Positions 37,333 through 46,721 of a stretch of DNA of 64,000 nt are shown here, one piece after another. Location: positions 47,577-111,576 of the forward strand of contig JAIQGC010000024.1 in NCBI GenBank assembly GCA_020072805.1, given 5' to 3'. A model generated the notes under the pieces. That model did not search any database. It was not told the origin of the DNA and saw only the letters and a list, made by a program, of their open reading frames with translations. The first letter of the stretch is position 1. Each line of letters starts with the position of its first letter. This stretch comes from Terriglobia bacterium (lineage in GTDB: Bacteria; Acidobacteriota; Terriglobia; Acidiferrales; UBA7541). The position numbers and the translations under genes were made by a program.

Positions 37333-38901
37333 TTAATGCACGCTGCGCTCTTTGCCCGCCCAGTAGCGCTCGCGAATCTTTTTCTTGTCGGTCTTGCCCG
37401 CGCCGGTCCGGGGAATTTCCGGCCAGAACTCCGCCGACTTGGGCGCTTTCACCCCGCCCAGCCGCGCTTTGCAGTGAGCAATCAGCGCTTCTTCGCTCAG
37501 CGGCTGGGCCTCGCGCAACGCCACAATAGCCTTCACCGCTTCGCCCCACTTGGGGTCGGGCACGCCCACCACAGCGCAGTCGCGCACCTGAGGAAGCTCC
37601 ATGACACAGGCTTCCACTTCCGCGCAGTACACGTTGAAGCCCCCGGTGATGATCATGTCCTTCTTGCGGTCCACGATGTAGAAGAATCCGTCGGCGTCGC
37701 GGTAGCCGACATCCCCCGTGTGGTGCCAGCCGAACGTGCGAATCTCCGCCGTGGCTTCCGGCATCTGGTAATAGCCCGGCGTAACCAGCGTTCCACGGGC
37801 CACGATTTCCCCGCGCTGGCCCGCCGGGAGAATTTGTCCATCGTCGTCCATGGCCGCCAGGCGCACCGCTGAAGTGGCTTTTCCGCAACTGCTCAGCCGC
37901 TCCGGATGATCGCCCGCGGCGGCCGCCGCGAGAGTTTTCGTATCCAGCCAGGTCAGCAGCATGGGCGCTTCCGTCTGACCGTAGCATTGGCACATGCACG
38001 GGCCGAAAACTTCCACGGCGCGCTTGAGCTTGTCCGGGGAGACCGGAGCGGCCGCCAGGAGAAACCGGCGCAGGCTGGAATAGTCGTGCCGGCCGAGTTC
38101 CGGATGGGCCAAAAGAGAATAGAGCGCGGTGGGCGGAAGAAAAAGATGGGTGACGCGGTGGCGCTCGATATTGCGCAGCACTTCCCCGGCGTCGAAGCCG
38201 GGCATGACCACATTGGTGGCACCCAGCGGAAACAAGGCAAAAGCGACGGTGCCGGCGGCATGGGAAAGCGGAGCGGTGCTCAGGCAAACGGGGTCGCGGT
38301 CGTCAATGCGCCAGTAGTGCGTGGCCATTTCGATCATGGAGCCCCAGGCCAGATTGGTGACCATGACGCCCTTGGCGGGACCGGTCGTGCCCCCGGTGGG
38401 CACTAAACCCATGAGCTTTTCCGAATCGCCGCAGGCGCCGCCCCAGTCCTCTTCGCGCGCCGCGCTTCCCTGCTCGAGGAAAGTTTCCAGCGATGGATTT
38501 TCGCCGTCGCGCGCATCAATGCAGATCATGTGGCGGAGCGTGGGCGTGCGGCTCTGCAGCTCGCGCGCCTGCGCGGCAAAACTGCTGTGATAGAAGAGCA
38601 GGGACACTCCGGCGTATTTCATGTATTCGGCGTTGGCGTCGAGAGCGTTGCGGAAATTGATGGGCACCCAGACGCAGCCCGCGCGCAACAGCCCCACCAT
38701 GCAGAACAGCACCCGCGGGTCATTGGGCGAATAAATGGCCACGCGCTCTTCGTTGCGCAGCCCGGCGGCGCGCAGCGCGGCGGAGATGCGCCGGCTGACG
38801 GCCTGCATTTCGCGGTAGGTGTAGCTGCCGGAGGAAACCAGTATCGCGATTCGCTCGGGAAACGCTTCCGCGCCCTTGTCAAAATAATCGATGGCCCGCA
38901 T
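37333..38901 (-). CDS. AMP-forming acyl-CoA/aryl-CoA synthetase
   Basis: LVPTGGTTGPAKGVMVTN; GWHHTGDVGYRDADGFFYIVDRKKDMIITGGFNVY. Confidence 0.9.
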   Translation of the reverse strand: MRAIDYFDKGAEAFPERIAILVSSGSYTYREMQAVSRRISAALRAAGLRNEERVAIYSPNDPRVLFCMVGLLRAGCVWVPINFRNALDANAEYMKYAGVSLLFYHSSFAAQARELQSRTPTLRHMICIDARDGENPSLETFLEQGSAAREEDWGGACGDSEKLMGLVPTGGTTGPAKGVMVTNLAWGSMIEMATHYWRIDDRDPVCLSTAPLSHAAGTVAFALFPLGATNVVMPGFDAGEVLRNIERHRVTHLFLPPTALYSLLAHPELGRHDYSSLRRFLLAAAPVSPDKLKRAVEVFGPCMCQCYGQTEAPMLLTWLDTKTLAAAAAGDHPERLSSCGKATSAVRLAAMDDDGQILPAGQRGEIVARGTLVTPGYYQMPEATAEIRTFGWHHTGDVGYRDADGFFYIVDRKKDMIITGGFNVYCAEVEACVMELPQVRDCAVVGVPDPKWGEAVKAIVALREAQPLSEEALIAHCKARLGGVKAPKSAEFWPEIPRTGAGKTDKKKIRERYWAGKERSVH

Positions 38902-38977
38902 CCGGAAAAATCCTCCCCGGCGGGAATCGCGTGCGCGACTCCCGCCGCCGCTCCTTCATTTTCCGTTCAGCACTTTC

Positions 38978-40090
38978 TTACGAGGTTACCTTGGCGCGGG
39001 AAAGCCCGAAGTTCTCGAGCGTGCGCAGCAGATCGCGATGGCCCAGAGCCGCGCAGGGCGAAGCATAGCCCACCGTGCGCGGGGAGCCGTGCACCAGCAC
39101 GTGCGCCGCGTAGGCCTGCACCAGCCCGGTCTGGCGGTAGGTGCAATTCCCCACCATGGTGCACTGCACCGAAGTCATGCTGCCGCGCGCGTAGACCACG
39201 TCAATGGTGCGGTTCACGCGCGAATTTTCCCGCGGCGGCGTTCCCGCCTGCACCGAACTGGCCATTTCCGCCAGGACCTTCTCCTGCTCCGCCTTGGGCA
39301 GCGGGCGGATATTTTCCTCGAAATGTTTTTCCGTGGCCAGAACCTTTTCCATGATTCCGCGGTCGAGCAATCCGCCGAGCGTTTTCACGTTGGCGATTTG
39401 CGGATGGTCCTTGTACCAGACCGGGTGCGGAAAGCCGCCCCAGGGAAGAACCAGTTGCGTGAGCGCCTGGCCGGGCACGATCGCTTCATGCGCGGTGGCG
39501 CGGGCCCACGGCTTGTACTCGTTCTGCTCCAGATAATAAGCGTCGGTGGGAATCGCCGCGAAAATCGTCTGCGTCGAACCAAACGTGGGCATGCCCTTGA
39601 ACATGGAAATAATCTCGACGGTGTCGATTCCTTCCGTCTCCAGGCACAGGCGCACGGCAATATCGCTGGCCGCGGACATATAGGCCATGCCGGGGGCCAG
39701 CAGCAGCCCCTTCTGCGCGAATTTATCGCCCCAATTTTCCGCGGCGTTGCGGTGCCAGGCCTGCTCTCCGCCGATGTCGATGTAATGGCAGCCGGCCTTG
39801 AGGCAGGCTTCGACGACGCGCGGGCCGTTGTAGAGGAACGGGCCCACTGTGTTGCAGACAACCTTGGCCCCAGTGAACAGCTTGGTGAGTTCCTCGACGG
39901 AGCCGCCGGTTTCGGCCACCTCGTAGTTGGCCGTCTCGATGCCCGGGACGCGGCTCATCACGTCCTCGATTCGCGCGCGGCTGCGCCCCGCGGCGATGAA
40001 GGGCAGGTTATACTCGCGCAGGAATTCGACAACCAGGCGTCCGGAAAATCCGTTCGCTCCGTATACGATGACTGGCTTCTTGCTGCTCAT
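38978..40090 (-). CDS. Saccharopine dehydrogenase-like NAD(P)-binding protein / trans-acting enoyl reductase family
   Basis: KPVIVYGANGFSGRLVVEFLREYNLPFIAAGRSRARIEDV; GPFLYNGPRVVEACLKAGCHYIDIGGE. Confidence 0.75.
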   Translation of the reverse strand: MSSKKPVIVYGANGFSGRLVVEFLREYNLPFIAAGRSRARIEDVMSRVPGIETANYEVAETGGSVEELTKLFTGAKVVCNTVGPFLYNGPRVVEACLKAGCHYIDIGGEQAWHRNAAENWGDKFAQKGLLLAPGMAYMSAASDIAVRLCLETEGIDTVEIISMFKGMPTFGSTQTIFAAIPTDAYYLEQNEYKPWARATAHEAIVPGQALTQLVLPWGGFPHPVWYKDHPQIANVKTLGGLLDRGIMEKVLATEKHFEENIRPLPKAEQEKVLAEMASSVQAGTPPRENSRVNRTIDVVYARGSMTSVQCTMVGNCTYRQTGLVQAYAAHVLVHGSPRTVGYASPCAALGHRDLLRTLENFGLSRAKVTS

Positions 40091-40169
40091 GGAGGTCCTC
40101 CGATGGGCCGGGGCGGTCACACTCCGCATCCCCTGGCACTGCAAGCCATTTTAGTCTAAAGTCTCTTTT

Positions 40170-40550
40170 ATGCCAGTAGGCACCTTTTCGAAACCAGGTA
40201 CCCCGGTAAAGCCCCAGGGAGGTTCCCGCATGGAAGAGTTCGATTGCCCGGTTCAGCTCACCACCAACATCATCGGCGGAAAATGGAAACCGCTGATTCT
40301 CTATTATCTTCAGGCGCACACGCGGCGCTTCGGCGAACTGCAGCGGCTGGTTCCCGCGGCCACCAAAAAAATGCTCACGCAGCGCCTGCGCGAACTGGAA
40401 AAGGACGGCATCATCCTGCGCAAGGTCTATGCCCAGGTGCCTCCGCGCGTCGAATACTCGCTCACCCGCCACGGCCAGAGCCTGCGCCCCATCCTGGAAT
40501 TGATGTCCGCCTGGGGAAAGAAGCACCGCGTGCGCCACAGCGGAAATTAG
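40170..40550 (+). CDS. HxlR-family transcriptional regulator
   Basis: CPVQLTTNIIGGKWKPLILYYLQAHTRRFGELQRLVPAATKKMLTQRLRELEKDGII. Confidence 0.9.
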   Translation: MPVGTFSKPGTPVKPQGGSRMEEFDCPVQLTTNIIGGKWKPLILYYLQAHTRRFGELQRLVPAATKKMLTQRLRELEKDGIILRKVYAQVPPRVEYSLTRHGQSLRPILELMSAWGKKHRVRHSGN

Positions 40551-40569
40551 TCCCGCCCCGCGCCGCCCG

Positions 40570-41502
40570 CTATTTCAGCAGGCCGGAAATCTCCTCCGCC
40601 GCGCTCTGCAAGTGCGGCAGAAACGTTCCCACCATATCCTGCACGGAAACCCGCTGCGCGTGCGCCCCCACGTTCAGCGCGGCAATCACCTTCCCCGAGG
40701 AATTGCGGATGGGCACCGCCAGCGCGCGCAGTCCGATCTCCAGCTCCTGGTCCACCAGCGCATACCCGTTGGTGCGCACAAACTGAATCGCATGGCGCAA
40801 ATCGGCCATGCTCACGATCGTGCGCGCCGTGTGCGGAACCAGTTCGGCGCGGGCCAGTTGCGCTTCCAAATCTTCGGGAGAAAGGCTCGCCAGCATCACC
40901 CGCCCCAGCGACGTGTTAATCGCCGGCAACCGGCTGCCCATGGACAGGTCAATCGCCAGGATGCGAGTCACATTCGAATGCGCCACGTGGATCACGTCGC
41001 TGCCGTCCAGCATGGCAATCGAGCAGCTTTCGCGCAGCGTCTGGCTCAAGCGGTCCAGGATGGGCTGCGCCAGCTTGGCCACCGGCAACGACGAAATATA
41101 CGAATGCCCCAGCGTCAGTATCCGCGGCCGCAGCGAAAAATGCCGCCCGTCTTCGCTGACCGCCAGCCCCAGCTTGGTCAGCGTGTACAGGCAGCGGCGC
41201 ACCGCGGCCCGCGAAAGCCCCGTCGTCACGCTCAACTGCGAAATGGTCAGAAAGGACTTGGCGTGAGAAAACGCTTGAATCACCGCCAGCCCCCGCGCCA
41301 GCGAAGTCATGAAGTTGGGGTCGCCGCTAAAAACGTCAATCAGCGCCGCGGGGAGCACGGAAGGATTCGAGGAGTCCCCCAGCGGGATCACGTCTGGTCG
41401 TTGCGGTTTGATCTTCGTACTCAGAACAGCACCTTCCCGTGAGCTTGCTAATCGCCAGGGAACAGAAAAAAGGATAATACACCCGATGTCCAATATTCGC
41501 AC
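40570..41502 (-). CDS. pcaR-like: IclR-family regulator, PcaR/PobR/PcaU-like (start more likely near 41391)
   Basis: FMTSLARGLAVIQAFSHAKSFLTISQLSVTTGLSRAAVRRCLYTLTKLGLA; divergent from pcaHG; track start lies inside operator C. Confidence 0.8.
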   Translation of the reverse strand: MRILDIGCIILFSVPWRLASSREGAVLSTKIKPQRPDVIPLGDSSNPSVLPAALIDVFSGDPNFMTSLARGLAVIQAFSHAKSFLTISQLSVTTGLSRAAVRRCLYTLTKLGLAVSEDGRHFSLRPRILTLGHSYISSLPVAKLAQPILDRLSQTLRESCSIAMLDGSDVIHVAHSNVTRILAIDLSMGSRLPAINTSLGRVMLASLSPEDLEAQLARAELVPHTARTIVSMADLRHAIQFVRTNGYALVDQELEIGLRALAVPIRNSSGKVIAALNVGAHAQRVSVQDMVGTFLPHLQSAAEEISGLLK

Positions 41503-41516
41503 ACGTTTTCGATAAT
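41493..41516. promoter_or_regulatory. Candidate PcaR-type paired operator (site C)
   Basis: atattcg-cacacgtttt-cgataat; contains TTCGATAATCGC, adjacent to the -35 of the pca promoter. Confidence 0.65.
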
Positions 41517-41521
41517 CGCCA

Positions 41522-41550
41522 TTGACACTTTTTCCTTAATTTAATACATT
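41522..41550 (+). promoter_or_regulatory. Putative sigma70 promoter of the pca operon
   Basis: TTGACA-N17-TACATT. Confidence 0.55.
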
Positions 41551-41641
41551 TTCCTCTACATTTTATTGCTCCCTGATTTTGAGGATGCGTGCTCCATCCC
41601 CCTGCGTTACTGTTTTCGGGCACTACAGGAGATCATCACCC

Positions 41642-42349
41642 ATGTCGAACATCGCCGGCTACCGCAGACCCATGGCCGGGACGCAGCCCAATCACCTGCA
41701 CCCTCCCTACGCCTCCAGCGTGGCACGCTCTCCCCGCCAGCCGCTCGTCTACCTGCCACACACCCTGTCCGAGGTGACCGGCCCGATCGTCGGGCCAGAG
41801 CGCGTGGACGTAAAAGCCTTTGACCTCACCAAGCAGCACAAAGGGGAGCCCCTCGGCGAGCGCATCGTGGTCAGCGGGCGGGTGATTGACGAAAACGGCC
41901 GCCCCGTGCCGCACACTCTGGTGGAAATTTGGCAGGCCAATTCCGCCGGGCGCTACCTGCACAAAGTAGACCAGCACAACGCTCCGCTGGACCCGAACTT
42001 CACAGGCTGCGGGCATACCCTGACCGACAGCGAAGGCCGCTACCGCTTCGTCAGCATCCGCCCCGGCGAATATCCCTGGAAAAATCACTACAACGCCTGG
42101 CGCCCCGCGCACATCCATTTTTCGCTCTTCGGCCCGGCCTTCGCCACGCGTCTGGTCACGCAGATGTATTTCCAGGGCGATCCGCTCATCCCCTACGATC
42201 CCATCTTCAACTGCACCAGCGACGAAAAGGCCCGCAACCGGCTGATCTCCCAGTTCGACTGGGAATCCACGATTCCCGAGCAGGCCCTCGGCTACAAGTT
42301 CGACATCATCCTAAACGGACGCGACTCCACACCCTGGGAGAATAAATAA
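41642..42349 (+). CDS. pcaH: Protocatechuate 3,4-dioxygenase beta subunit
   Basis: GRVIDENGRPVPHTLVEIWQANSAGRYLHKVDQHNAPLDPNFTGCGHTLTDSEGRYRFVSIRPGEYPW; RPAHIHFSLFG. Confidence 0.95.
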   Translation: MSNIAGYRRPMAGTQPNHLHPPYASSVARSPRQPLVYLPHTLSEVTGPIVGPERVDVKAFDLTKQHKGEPLGERIVVSGRVIDENGRPVPHTLVEIWQANSAGRYLHKVDQHNAPLDPNFTGCGHTLTDSEGRYRFVSIRPGEYPWKNHYNAWRPAHIHFSLFGPAFATRLVTQMYFQGDPLIPYDPIFNCTSDEKARNRLISQFDWESTIPEQALGYKFDIILNGRDSTPWENK

Positions 42350-42350
42350 G

Positions 42351-42911
42351 ATGAGCCTCGTGAAAACCACTTCGCAAACCGTCGGCCCTTATTTCGCCAT
42401 CGGCCTCACGTGGCTGAACAAGAGCGACCTGACCGCTCCGGGCGTCTCCGGCAAAAAGGTCACCATCGAAGGCCGCCTCCTCGACGCCGACGGCAAACCC
42501 ATTCCGGACGGCCTGATCGAAGTCTGGCAGGCCAACTCTCACGGCAAATACGCCCATCCCGAAGACAAGCAGGACAAGCCTCTCGAAAAAGGTTTTCAGG
42601 GATTTGGGCGTATCCCCATGGACGGCAACGGCTGCTTCCGCTTCACCACCATTCAGCCCGGCCCCGTCCCCGGCCCGGACGGCAAGCCCCAGGCGCCGCA
42701 CATCCTGGTCTCCGTCTTCGCCCGCGGCATGCTGGACCGCCTCGTGACCCGCATTTACTTCCCCGACGAGCCGCTCAACAACAGCGACTTCGTCCTCAAC
42801 CTGATCGAGCCGGCCCGGCGCGGGACGCTGATTGCCAGGAAAAAGGGCGAAGGCCTCGAGTGGAACATTGTCGTACAAGGACCCGAAGAAACAGTTTTCT
42901 TCAACTGCTAA
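42351..42911 (+). CDS. pcaG: Protocatechuate 3,4-dioxygenase alpha subunit
   Basis: SQTVGPYFAIGLTW; LIEVWQANSHGKYAHPEDKQD; PHILVSVFARGMLDRLVTRIYFPDE. Confidence 0.95.
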   Translation: MSLVKTTSQTVGPYFAIGLTWLNKSDLTAPGVSGKKVTIEGRLLDADGKPIPDGLIEVWQANSHGKYAHPEDKQDKPLEKGFQGFGRIPMDGNGCFRFTTIQPGPVPGPDGKPQAPHILVSVFARGMLDRLVTRIYFPDEPLNNSDFVLNLIEPARRGTLIARKKGEGLEWNIVVQGPEETVFFNC

Positions 42912-42930
42912 GAGTGTTTACACTCTCTGC

Positions 42931-44304
42931 ATGAGATTGCTGCAGCCACTGTTCCGCTGGGACCCCGTCGAAGCGGAATTCTCCAATCACGCGCGCGTGC
43001 AGGGCATGCTCGATTTCGAAGCCGCCCTCGCCCGCGCCGAAGCTCGCGCCGGTGTCATCCCCGCCTCCGCCGCTCCGCTCATCGCCGCGCAATGCCGCGC
43101 CGAACTTTTCAACATGGATGAACTCGCGCAATCCGCCGCGCGCGCCGGCAATCTCGCCATTCCCCTCATCAAGCGCCTCACCGCCCTCGTCGCCGCCACC
43201 GACAACGACGCCCAGCGCTTCGTCCACTGGGGCGCCACCAGTCAGGACGCCATCGACACCGGCCTGGTCCTGCAACTCCGCGCCGCACTCCTCCTCATGG
43301 AATCCGAATTCGAAACGTTTTCCAGCGCGCTCGCCCATCTCGCCGAAACGCACCGCGCCACTCCCATCGCCGCGCGCACCTGGATGCAGCAAGCCCTCCC
43401 CACCACCTTCGGCATCAAGGCCGCCGCATGGCTCGACGCAATCAACCGCGATCGCCTCCGCCTCGCCGCCGCCCGCCGCAACGCCGAAGTTTTGCAGTTC
43501 GGCGGCGCCGTCGGCACCCTCGCCTCGCTCGGCGCCAAGGGCCTCGACGTATCCAAAGCCCTCGCCGAAGACCTGCACCTCGCCCTCCCCGATCTTCCCT
43601 GGCACACCCAGCGCGACCGCATCGCCGAAGTCGCCACCGCGCTCGGCCTCGCCACCGGCACCCTCGGCAAAATCGCCCGCGACATTTCTCTCCACACGCA
43701 AACCGAAGTCGCCGAACTCTTCGAGCCTGCCGCCCCCCGCCGCGGCGGCTCCTCCACCATGCCCCACAAGCGCAATCCCGTCACCTGCGCCGTCGTCCTT
43801 TCCGCCGCCGCTCGCGTCCCCGGCCTCGTAGGCACCATGCTCTCAGCCATGGTCCAGGAACAAGAACGCGGCCTCGGCGGCTGGCACGCCGAATGGGAAA
43901 CGTTTCCGGAAATCATCAGCCTAGCCGCCGGCGCTCTCCATCACCTCACCGCAACCGTGAGCGGCCTCGAAGTGGACACCGCGCGCATGGCCGCGAATCT
44001 CGAACTTACCCGCGGCCTCCTCTTCGCCGAAGCCGTCCAGATGGCCCTCGGAAAAACCCTCGGCCGCCAGCAGGCCCACGACCTGATCGAAGCCGCCTGC
44101 CAGCGCGCGCAAAAAGAAAATCGCCACCTGCGCGACGTCCTCGCCGAAGACGCCGCAGTCTCCAAGCACCTGAACAAGGAAGCCTTGGCCAAACTTTTCG
44201 ACCCCGCTCAGTACCTCGGCGTGGCCGAGCAATTCATCAACCGCGTGCTCGCGGCTCATGCCGCGCAGAACGCGAAAAAAAATCCGGCGAAAGAAGGTAG
44301 GTAA
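42931..44304 (+). CDS. pcaB: 3-carboxy-cis,cis-muconate cycloisomerase
   Basis: HWGATSQDAIDTGLVLQLR; GGSSTMPHKRNPV fumarase/aspartase signature; operon context. Confidence 0.93.
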   Translation: MRLLQPLFRWDPVEAEFSNHARVQGMLDFEAALARAEARAGVIPASAAPLIAAQCRAELFNMDELAQSAARAGNLAIPLIKRLTALVAATDNDAQRFVHWGATSQDAIDTGLVLQLRAALLLMESEFETFSSALAHLAETHRATPIAARTWMQQALPTTFGIKAAAWLDAINRDRLRLAAARRNAEVLQFGGAVGTLASLGAKGLDVSKALAEDLHLALPDLPWHTQRDRIAEVATALGLATGTLGKIARDISLHTQTEVAELFEPAAPRRGGSSTMPHKRNPVTCAVVLSAAARVPGLVGTMLSAMVQEQERGLGGWHAEWETFPEIISLAAGALHHLTATVSGLEVDTARMAANLELTRGLLFAEAVQMALGKTLGRQQAHDLIEAACQRAQKENRHLRDVLAEDAAVSKHLNKEALAKLFDPAQYLGVAEQFINRVLAAHAAQNAKKNPAKEGR

Positions 44305-44305
44305 A

Positions 44306-45085
44306 ATGCCCTTTGCGGACTTGAACGGCTTGCGCGTGCACTATTCCCTCTCGGGAGCGGAAAACGCCCCCGTCCTGATCTTCTCCAATTCCCTCGGCAC
44401 CAATTTCTCCATGTGGAACCCGCAAGCGGCCGCGCTAGAAAAAGACTTCCGCATCCTCCGCTACGACACCCGCGGCCACGGCCAAACCGCCGTGCCCCCC
44501 GGCCCCTACTCCATCGAACAACTCTCCCGCGACGTTCTCGCCCTGCTCGACCATCTCCATCTCGACCGCGTCAACTTCTGCGGCCTCTCCATGGGCGGCA
44601 TGATCGGCATGTGGCTGGGCATCAACGCCCCGCAGCGTTTCCACCGCATCGTCCTCTGCAACACCGCCGCCAAAATTGGCACTGCCGAGATGTGGAACGC
44701 CCGCATCGCCACCGTGCGCAAGGGCGGCACAAGATCCGTCGCGGGCGCCGTCGTCGAGCGCTGGTTCACTCCCGAATTCCGCGCCGCGTCTCCCGCTCTC
44801 GTCGCCACCGCTCTGCACATGCTCGAAAACTCCCCCACGGAAGGCTACGCCGAATGCTGCGCCGCCATCCGCGACATGGACCAGCGCGAAACCATCAAAA
44901 ACGTGCGCGTGCCCACCCTCGTCATCGCCGGATCCAGGGACCCCGTGACTCCTCCCGCCGAAGGCCATTTCCTCGCCGACCACATCCCCGGCGCAAAATA
45001 CGCCGAACTCCCCGCCGCCCACCTTTCCAACATCGAAGCGACAGCCCAATTCAACGCGGAATTAACAAAATTCCTGAACTCCTGA
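44306..45085 (+). CDS. pcaD: 3-oxoadipate enol-lactonase
   Basis: HYSLSGAENAPVLIFSNSLGTNFSMW; VNFCGLSMGGMIGMWLG alpha/beta hydrolase; operon context. Confidence 0.93.
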   Translation: MPFADLNGLRVHYSLSGAENAPVLIFSNSLGTNFSMWNPQAAALEKDFRILRYDTRGHGQTAVPPGPYSIEQLSRDVLALLDHLHLDRVNFCGLSMGGMIGMWLGINAPQRFHRIVLCNTAAKIGTAEMWNARIATVRKGGTRSVAGAVVERWFTPEFRAASPALVATALHMLENSPTEGYAECCAAIRDMDQRETIKNVRVPTLVIAGSRDPVTPPAEGHFLADHIPGAKYAELPAAHLSNIEATAQFNAELTKFLNS

Positions 45086-45086
45086 T

Positions 45087-45110
45087 GTAGAGGCCGGGCT
45101 TTAGCCCGGC
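45087..45110 (+). repeat. REP-like hairpin with GTAG end
   Basis: gtagaggccgggctttagcccggc, starts 2 nt after the pcaD stop. Confidence 0.75.
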
Positions 45111-45174
45111 TCTTGGGTTTGACTCTGCTCTTCCCCCCCAACCACCCACTCCGCCAATCGCTCCTTCTACACCC

Positions 45175-45198
45175 GCCGCCCTAAAGGGCGGCCTCTAC
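45175..45198 (-). repeat. REP-like hairpin with GTAG end, inverted relative to 45087-45110
   Basis: gccgccctaaagggcggcctctac. Confidence 0.75.
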
Positions 45199-45238
45199 AA
45201 ATTCCCCTAAATCCCCCATCCCATGCTAATTTCCCCCC

Positions 45239-45763
45239 GTGCCGTTCTTCCAAAAACGCCTGCGCCTTCCCTCCAGCCAATACCGCGGCCGCCGCATCTA
45301 TTTCATCACCATCGGAACCGAAAACCGCGCTCCCTTTTTCGCCGACCCCGCCGCCGGCCATTGGCTGCTCGCTCATCTCCTGAAACTCGCCCCGCAACAC
45401 GATTTCCTGCTCGATGGCTATTGCCTCATGCCCGACCACATCCATTTCGTTTCCGAAGGCATTTCCGACACCTCCGATCTCGTCCGCTTCGTCAACGATT
45501 TCAAGCAGCGCACCGCCTATGAATTCCTCAAGGCCCACAACACCCGCCTCTGGCAAAGGCGTTTCTACGACCACATCCTGCGCCCCGACGACGCCCTCGA
45601 AGACGTCGCCTGCTACATCTGGCTCAATCCCGTCCGCAAAGGCCTCTGCTCCAACCCCCGCCTCTACCCCCTCTCCGGCTCCCAAACCATCGACTGGAAA
45701 ACGCGCATCCCCGCCACCCTATCCTGGACTCCCCCCTGGAAACCCCCGCTCCCGCCTTTGTAG
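45239..45763 (+). CDS. REP-associated tyrosine transposase (RAYT, Y1 family)
   Basis: YCLMPDHIHFVSEG HUH motif; LWQRRFYDHILRPDDALEDVACYIWLNPVRKGL catalytic Tyr region; flanked by REP hairpins. Confidence 0.9.
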   Translation: MPFFQKRLRLPSSQYRGRRIYFITIGTENRAPFFADPAAGHWLLAHLLKLAPQHDFLLDGYCLMPDHIHFVSEGISDTSDLVRFVNDFKQRTAYEFLKAHNTRLWQRRFYDHILRPDDALEDVACYIWLNPVRKGLCSNPRLYPLSGSQTIDWKTRIPATLSWTPPWKPPLPPL

Positions 45764-45783
45764 AGGCCGGGCTTCAGCCCGGC
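45760..45783 (+). repeat. REP-like hairpin whose GTAG supplies the RAYT stop codon
   Basis: gtagaggccgggcttcagcccggc; TAG 45761-45763 is the stop. Confidence 0.75.
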
Positions 45784-45972
45784 TCATGCTCTTGCCTTTG
45801 CTCTTATTCTTGCCCTCGCCTCTGCTCTTCCCACCTATCTCCTCCACCCAACCCTTGCATTCCCTCCTCCACCTGACCCAAAATAACCGCCACACAACTT
45901 CCCTGGCCTTTCTTCCGCAACCAGCCAGCACCGCCAGGCGCCAAACGTCTTGCACCACCGAGGAGCGAACCA

Positions 45973-46371
45973 ATGGACGACCGCGAAAAACACGAGCAGG
46001 GAATGAAAATCCGCCGCGCCGTCCTGGGCGACGCCCACGTGGACCGCGCCCAGAGAAACAAAAACGCCTTCAACGAAGAGTTTCAGGACCTCATCACCCG
46101 CTACGCCTGGGGCGAAATCTGGACCCGCCCGGGCCTCCCCCCCCATACCCGCAGTTGCATCACCATCGCCATGATGGTCGCCCTCAACCGCGGCGACGAA
46201 CTCCGCATGCACATCCGCGCCGCCTTCAATAACGGCGTCACCCGCGAGGAAATCAAGGAAGTCCTCCTCCAAACGGCCATCTACTGCGGCGTCCCCGCGG
46301 CCAACACCGCCTTCCACATCGCCGGCGAAGTTTTTGCTGAAATGGAAGCCCAGGGTGATTCGCGGCGCTGA
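45973..46371 (+). CDS. pcaC: 4-carboxymuconolactone decarboxylase
   Basis: YAWGEIWTRPGLPPHTRSCITIAMMVALNRGDELRMHIRAAFNNGVTREEIKEVLLQTAIYCGVPAANTAFHIA. Confidence 0.95.
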   Translation: MDDREKHEQGMKIRRAVLGDAHVDRAQRNKNAFNEEFQDLITRYAWGEIWTRPGLPPHTRSCITIAMMVALNRGDELRMHIRAAFNNGVTREEIKEVLLQTAIYCGVPAANTAFHIAGEVFAEMEAQGDSRR

Positions 46372-46721
46372 AGCACGGGTGCCCCAGGCGTCGTTTCTAC
46401 GCCTGAGCCTTTTGACTTTGATTCTCCACCTCGCCCTTTCCCCATCCCCACTCCGCGCCCTCTGCGTCTCTGCGTTCCACTCCTTCTTCCCGCTCCTCCA
46501 CTATCTTGCTCCATTCAGACCAGTGCTAACTCTCTTACGATCTGCAGTTACAGGAAAACCGGGGGGTTGGGGGGGGTATTGTTTACTTGCCCCGATGCAA
46601 TCGGGACCAGAGAACCGGCGAAGGGTATCTTTCTTGAGCGATCAGCGGGAGCCGAGATCTCCCTAGCCCGTCCGGCCAGCCAGCGATTGGGCTAGCCGCA
46701 GCACACGGCCACGGCGGCCCA

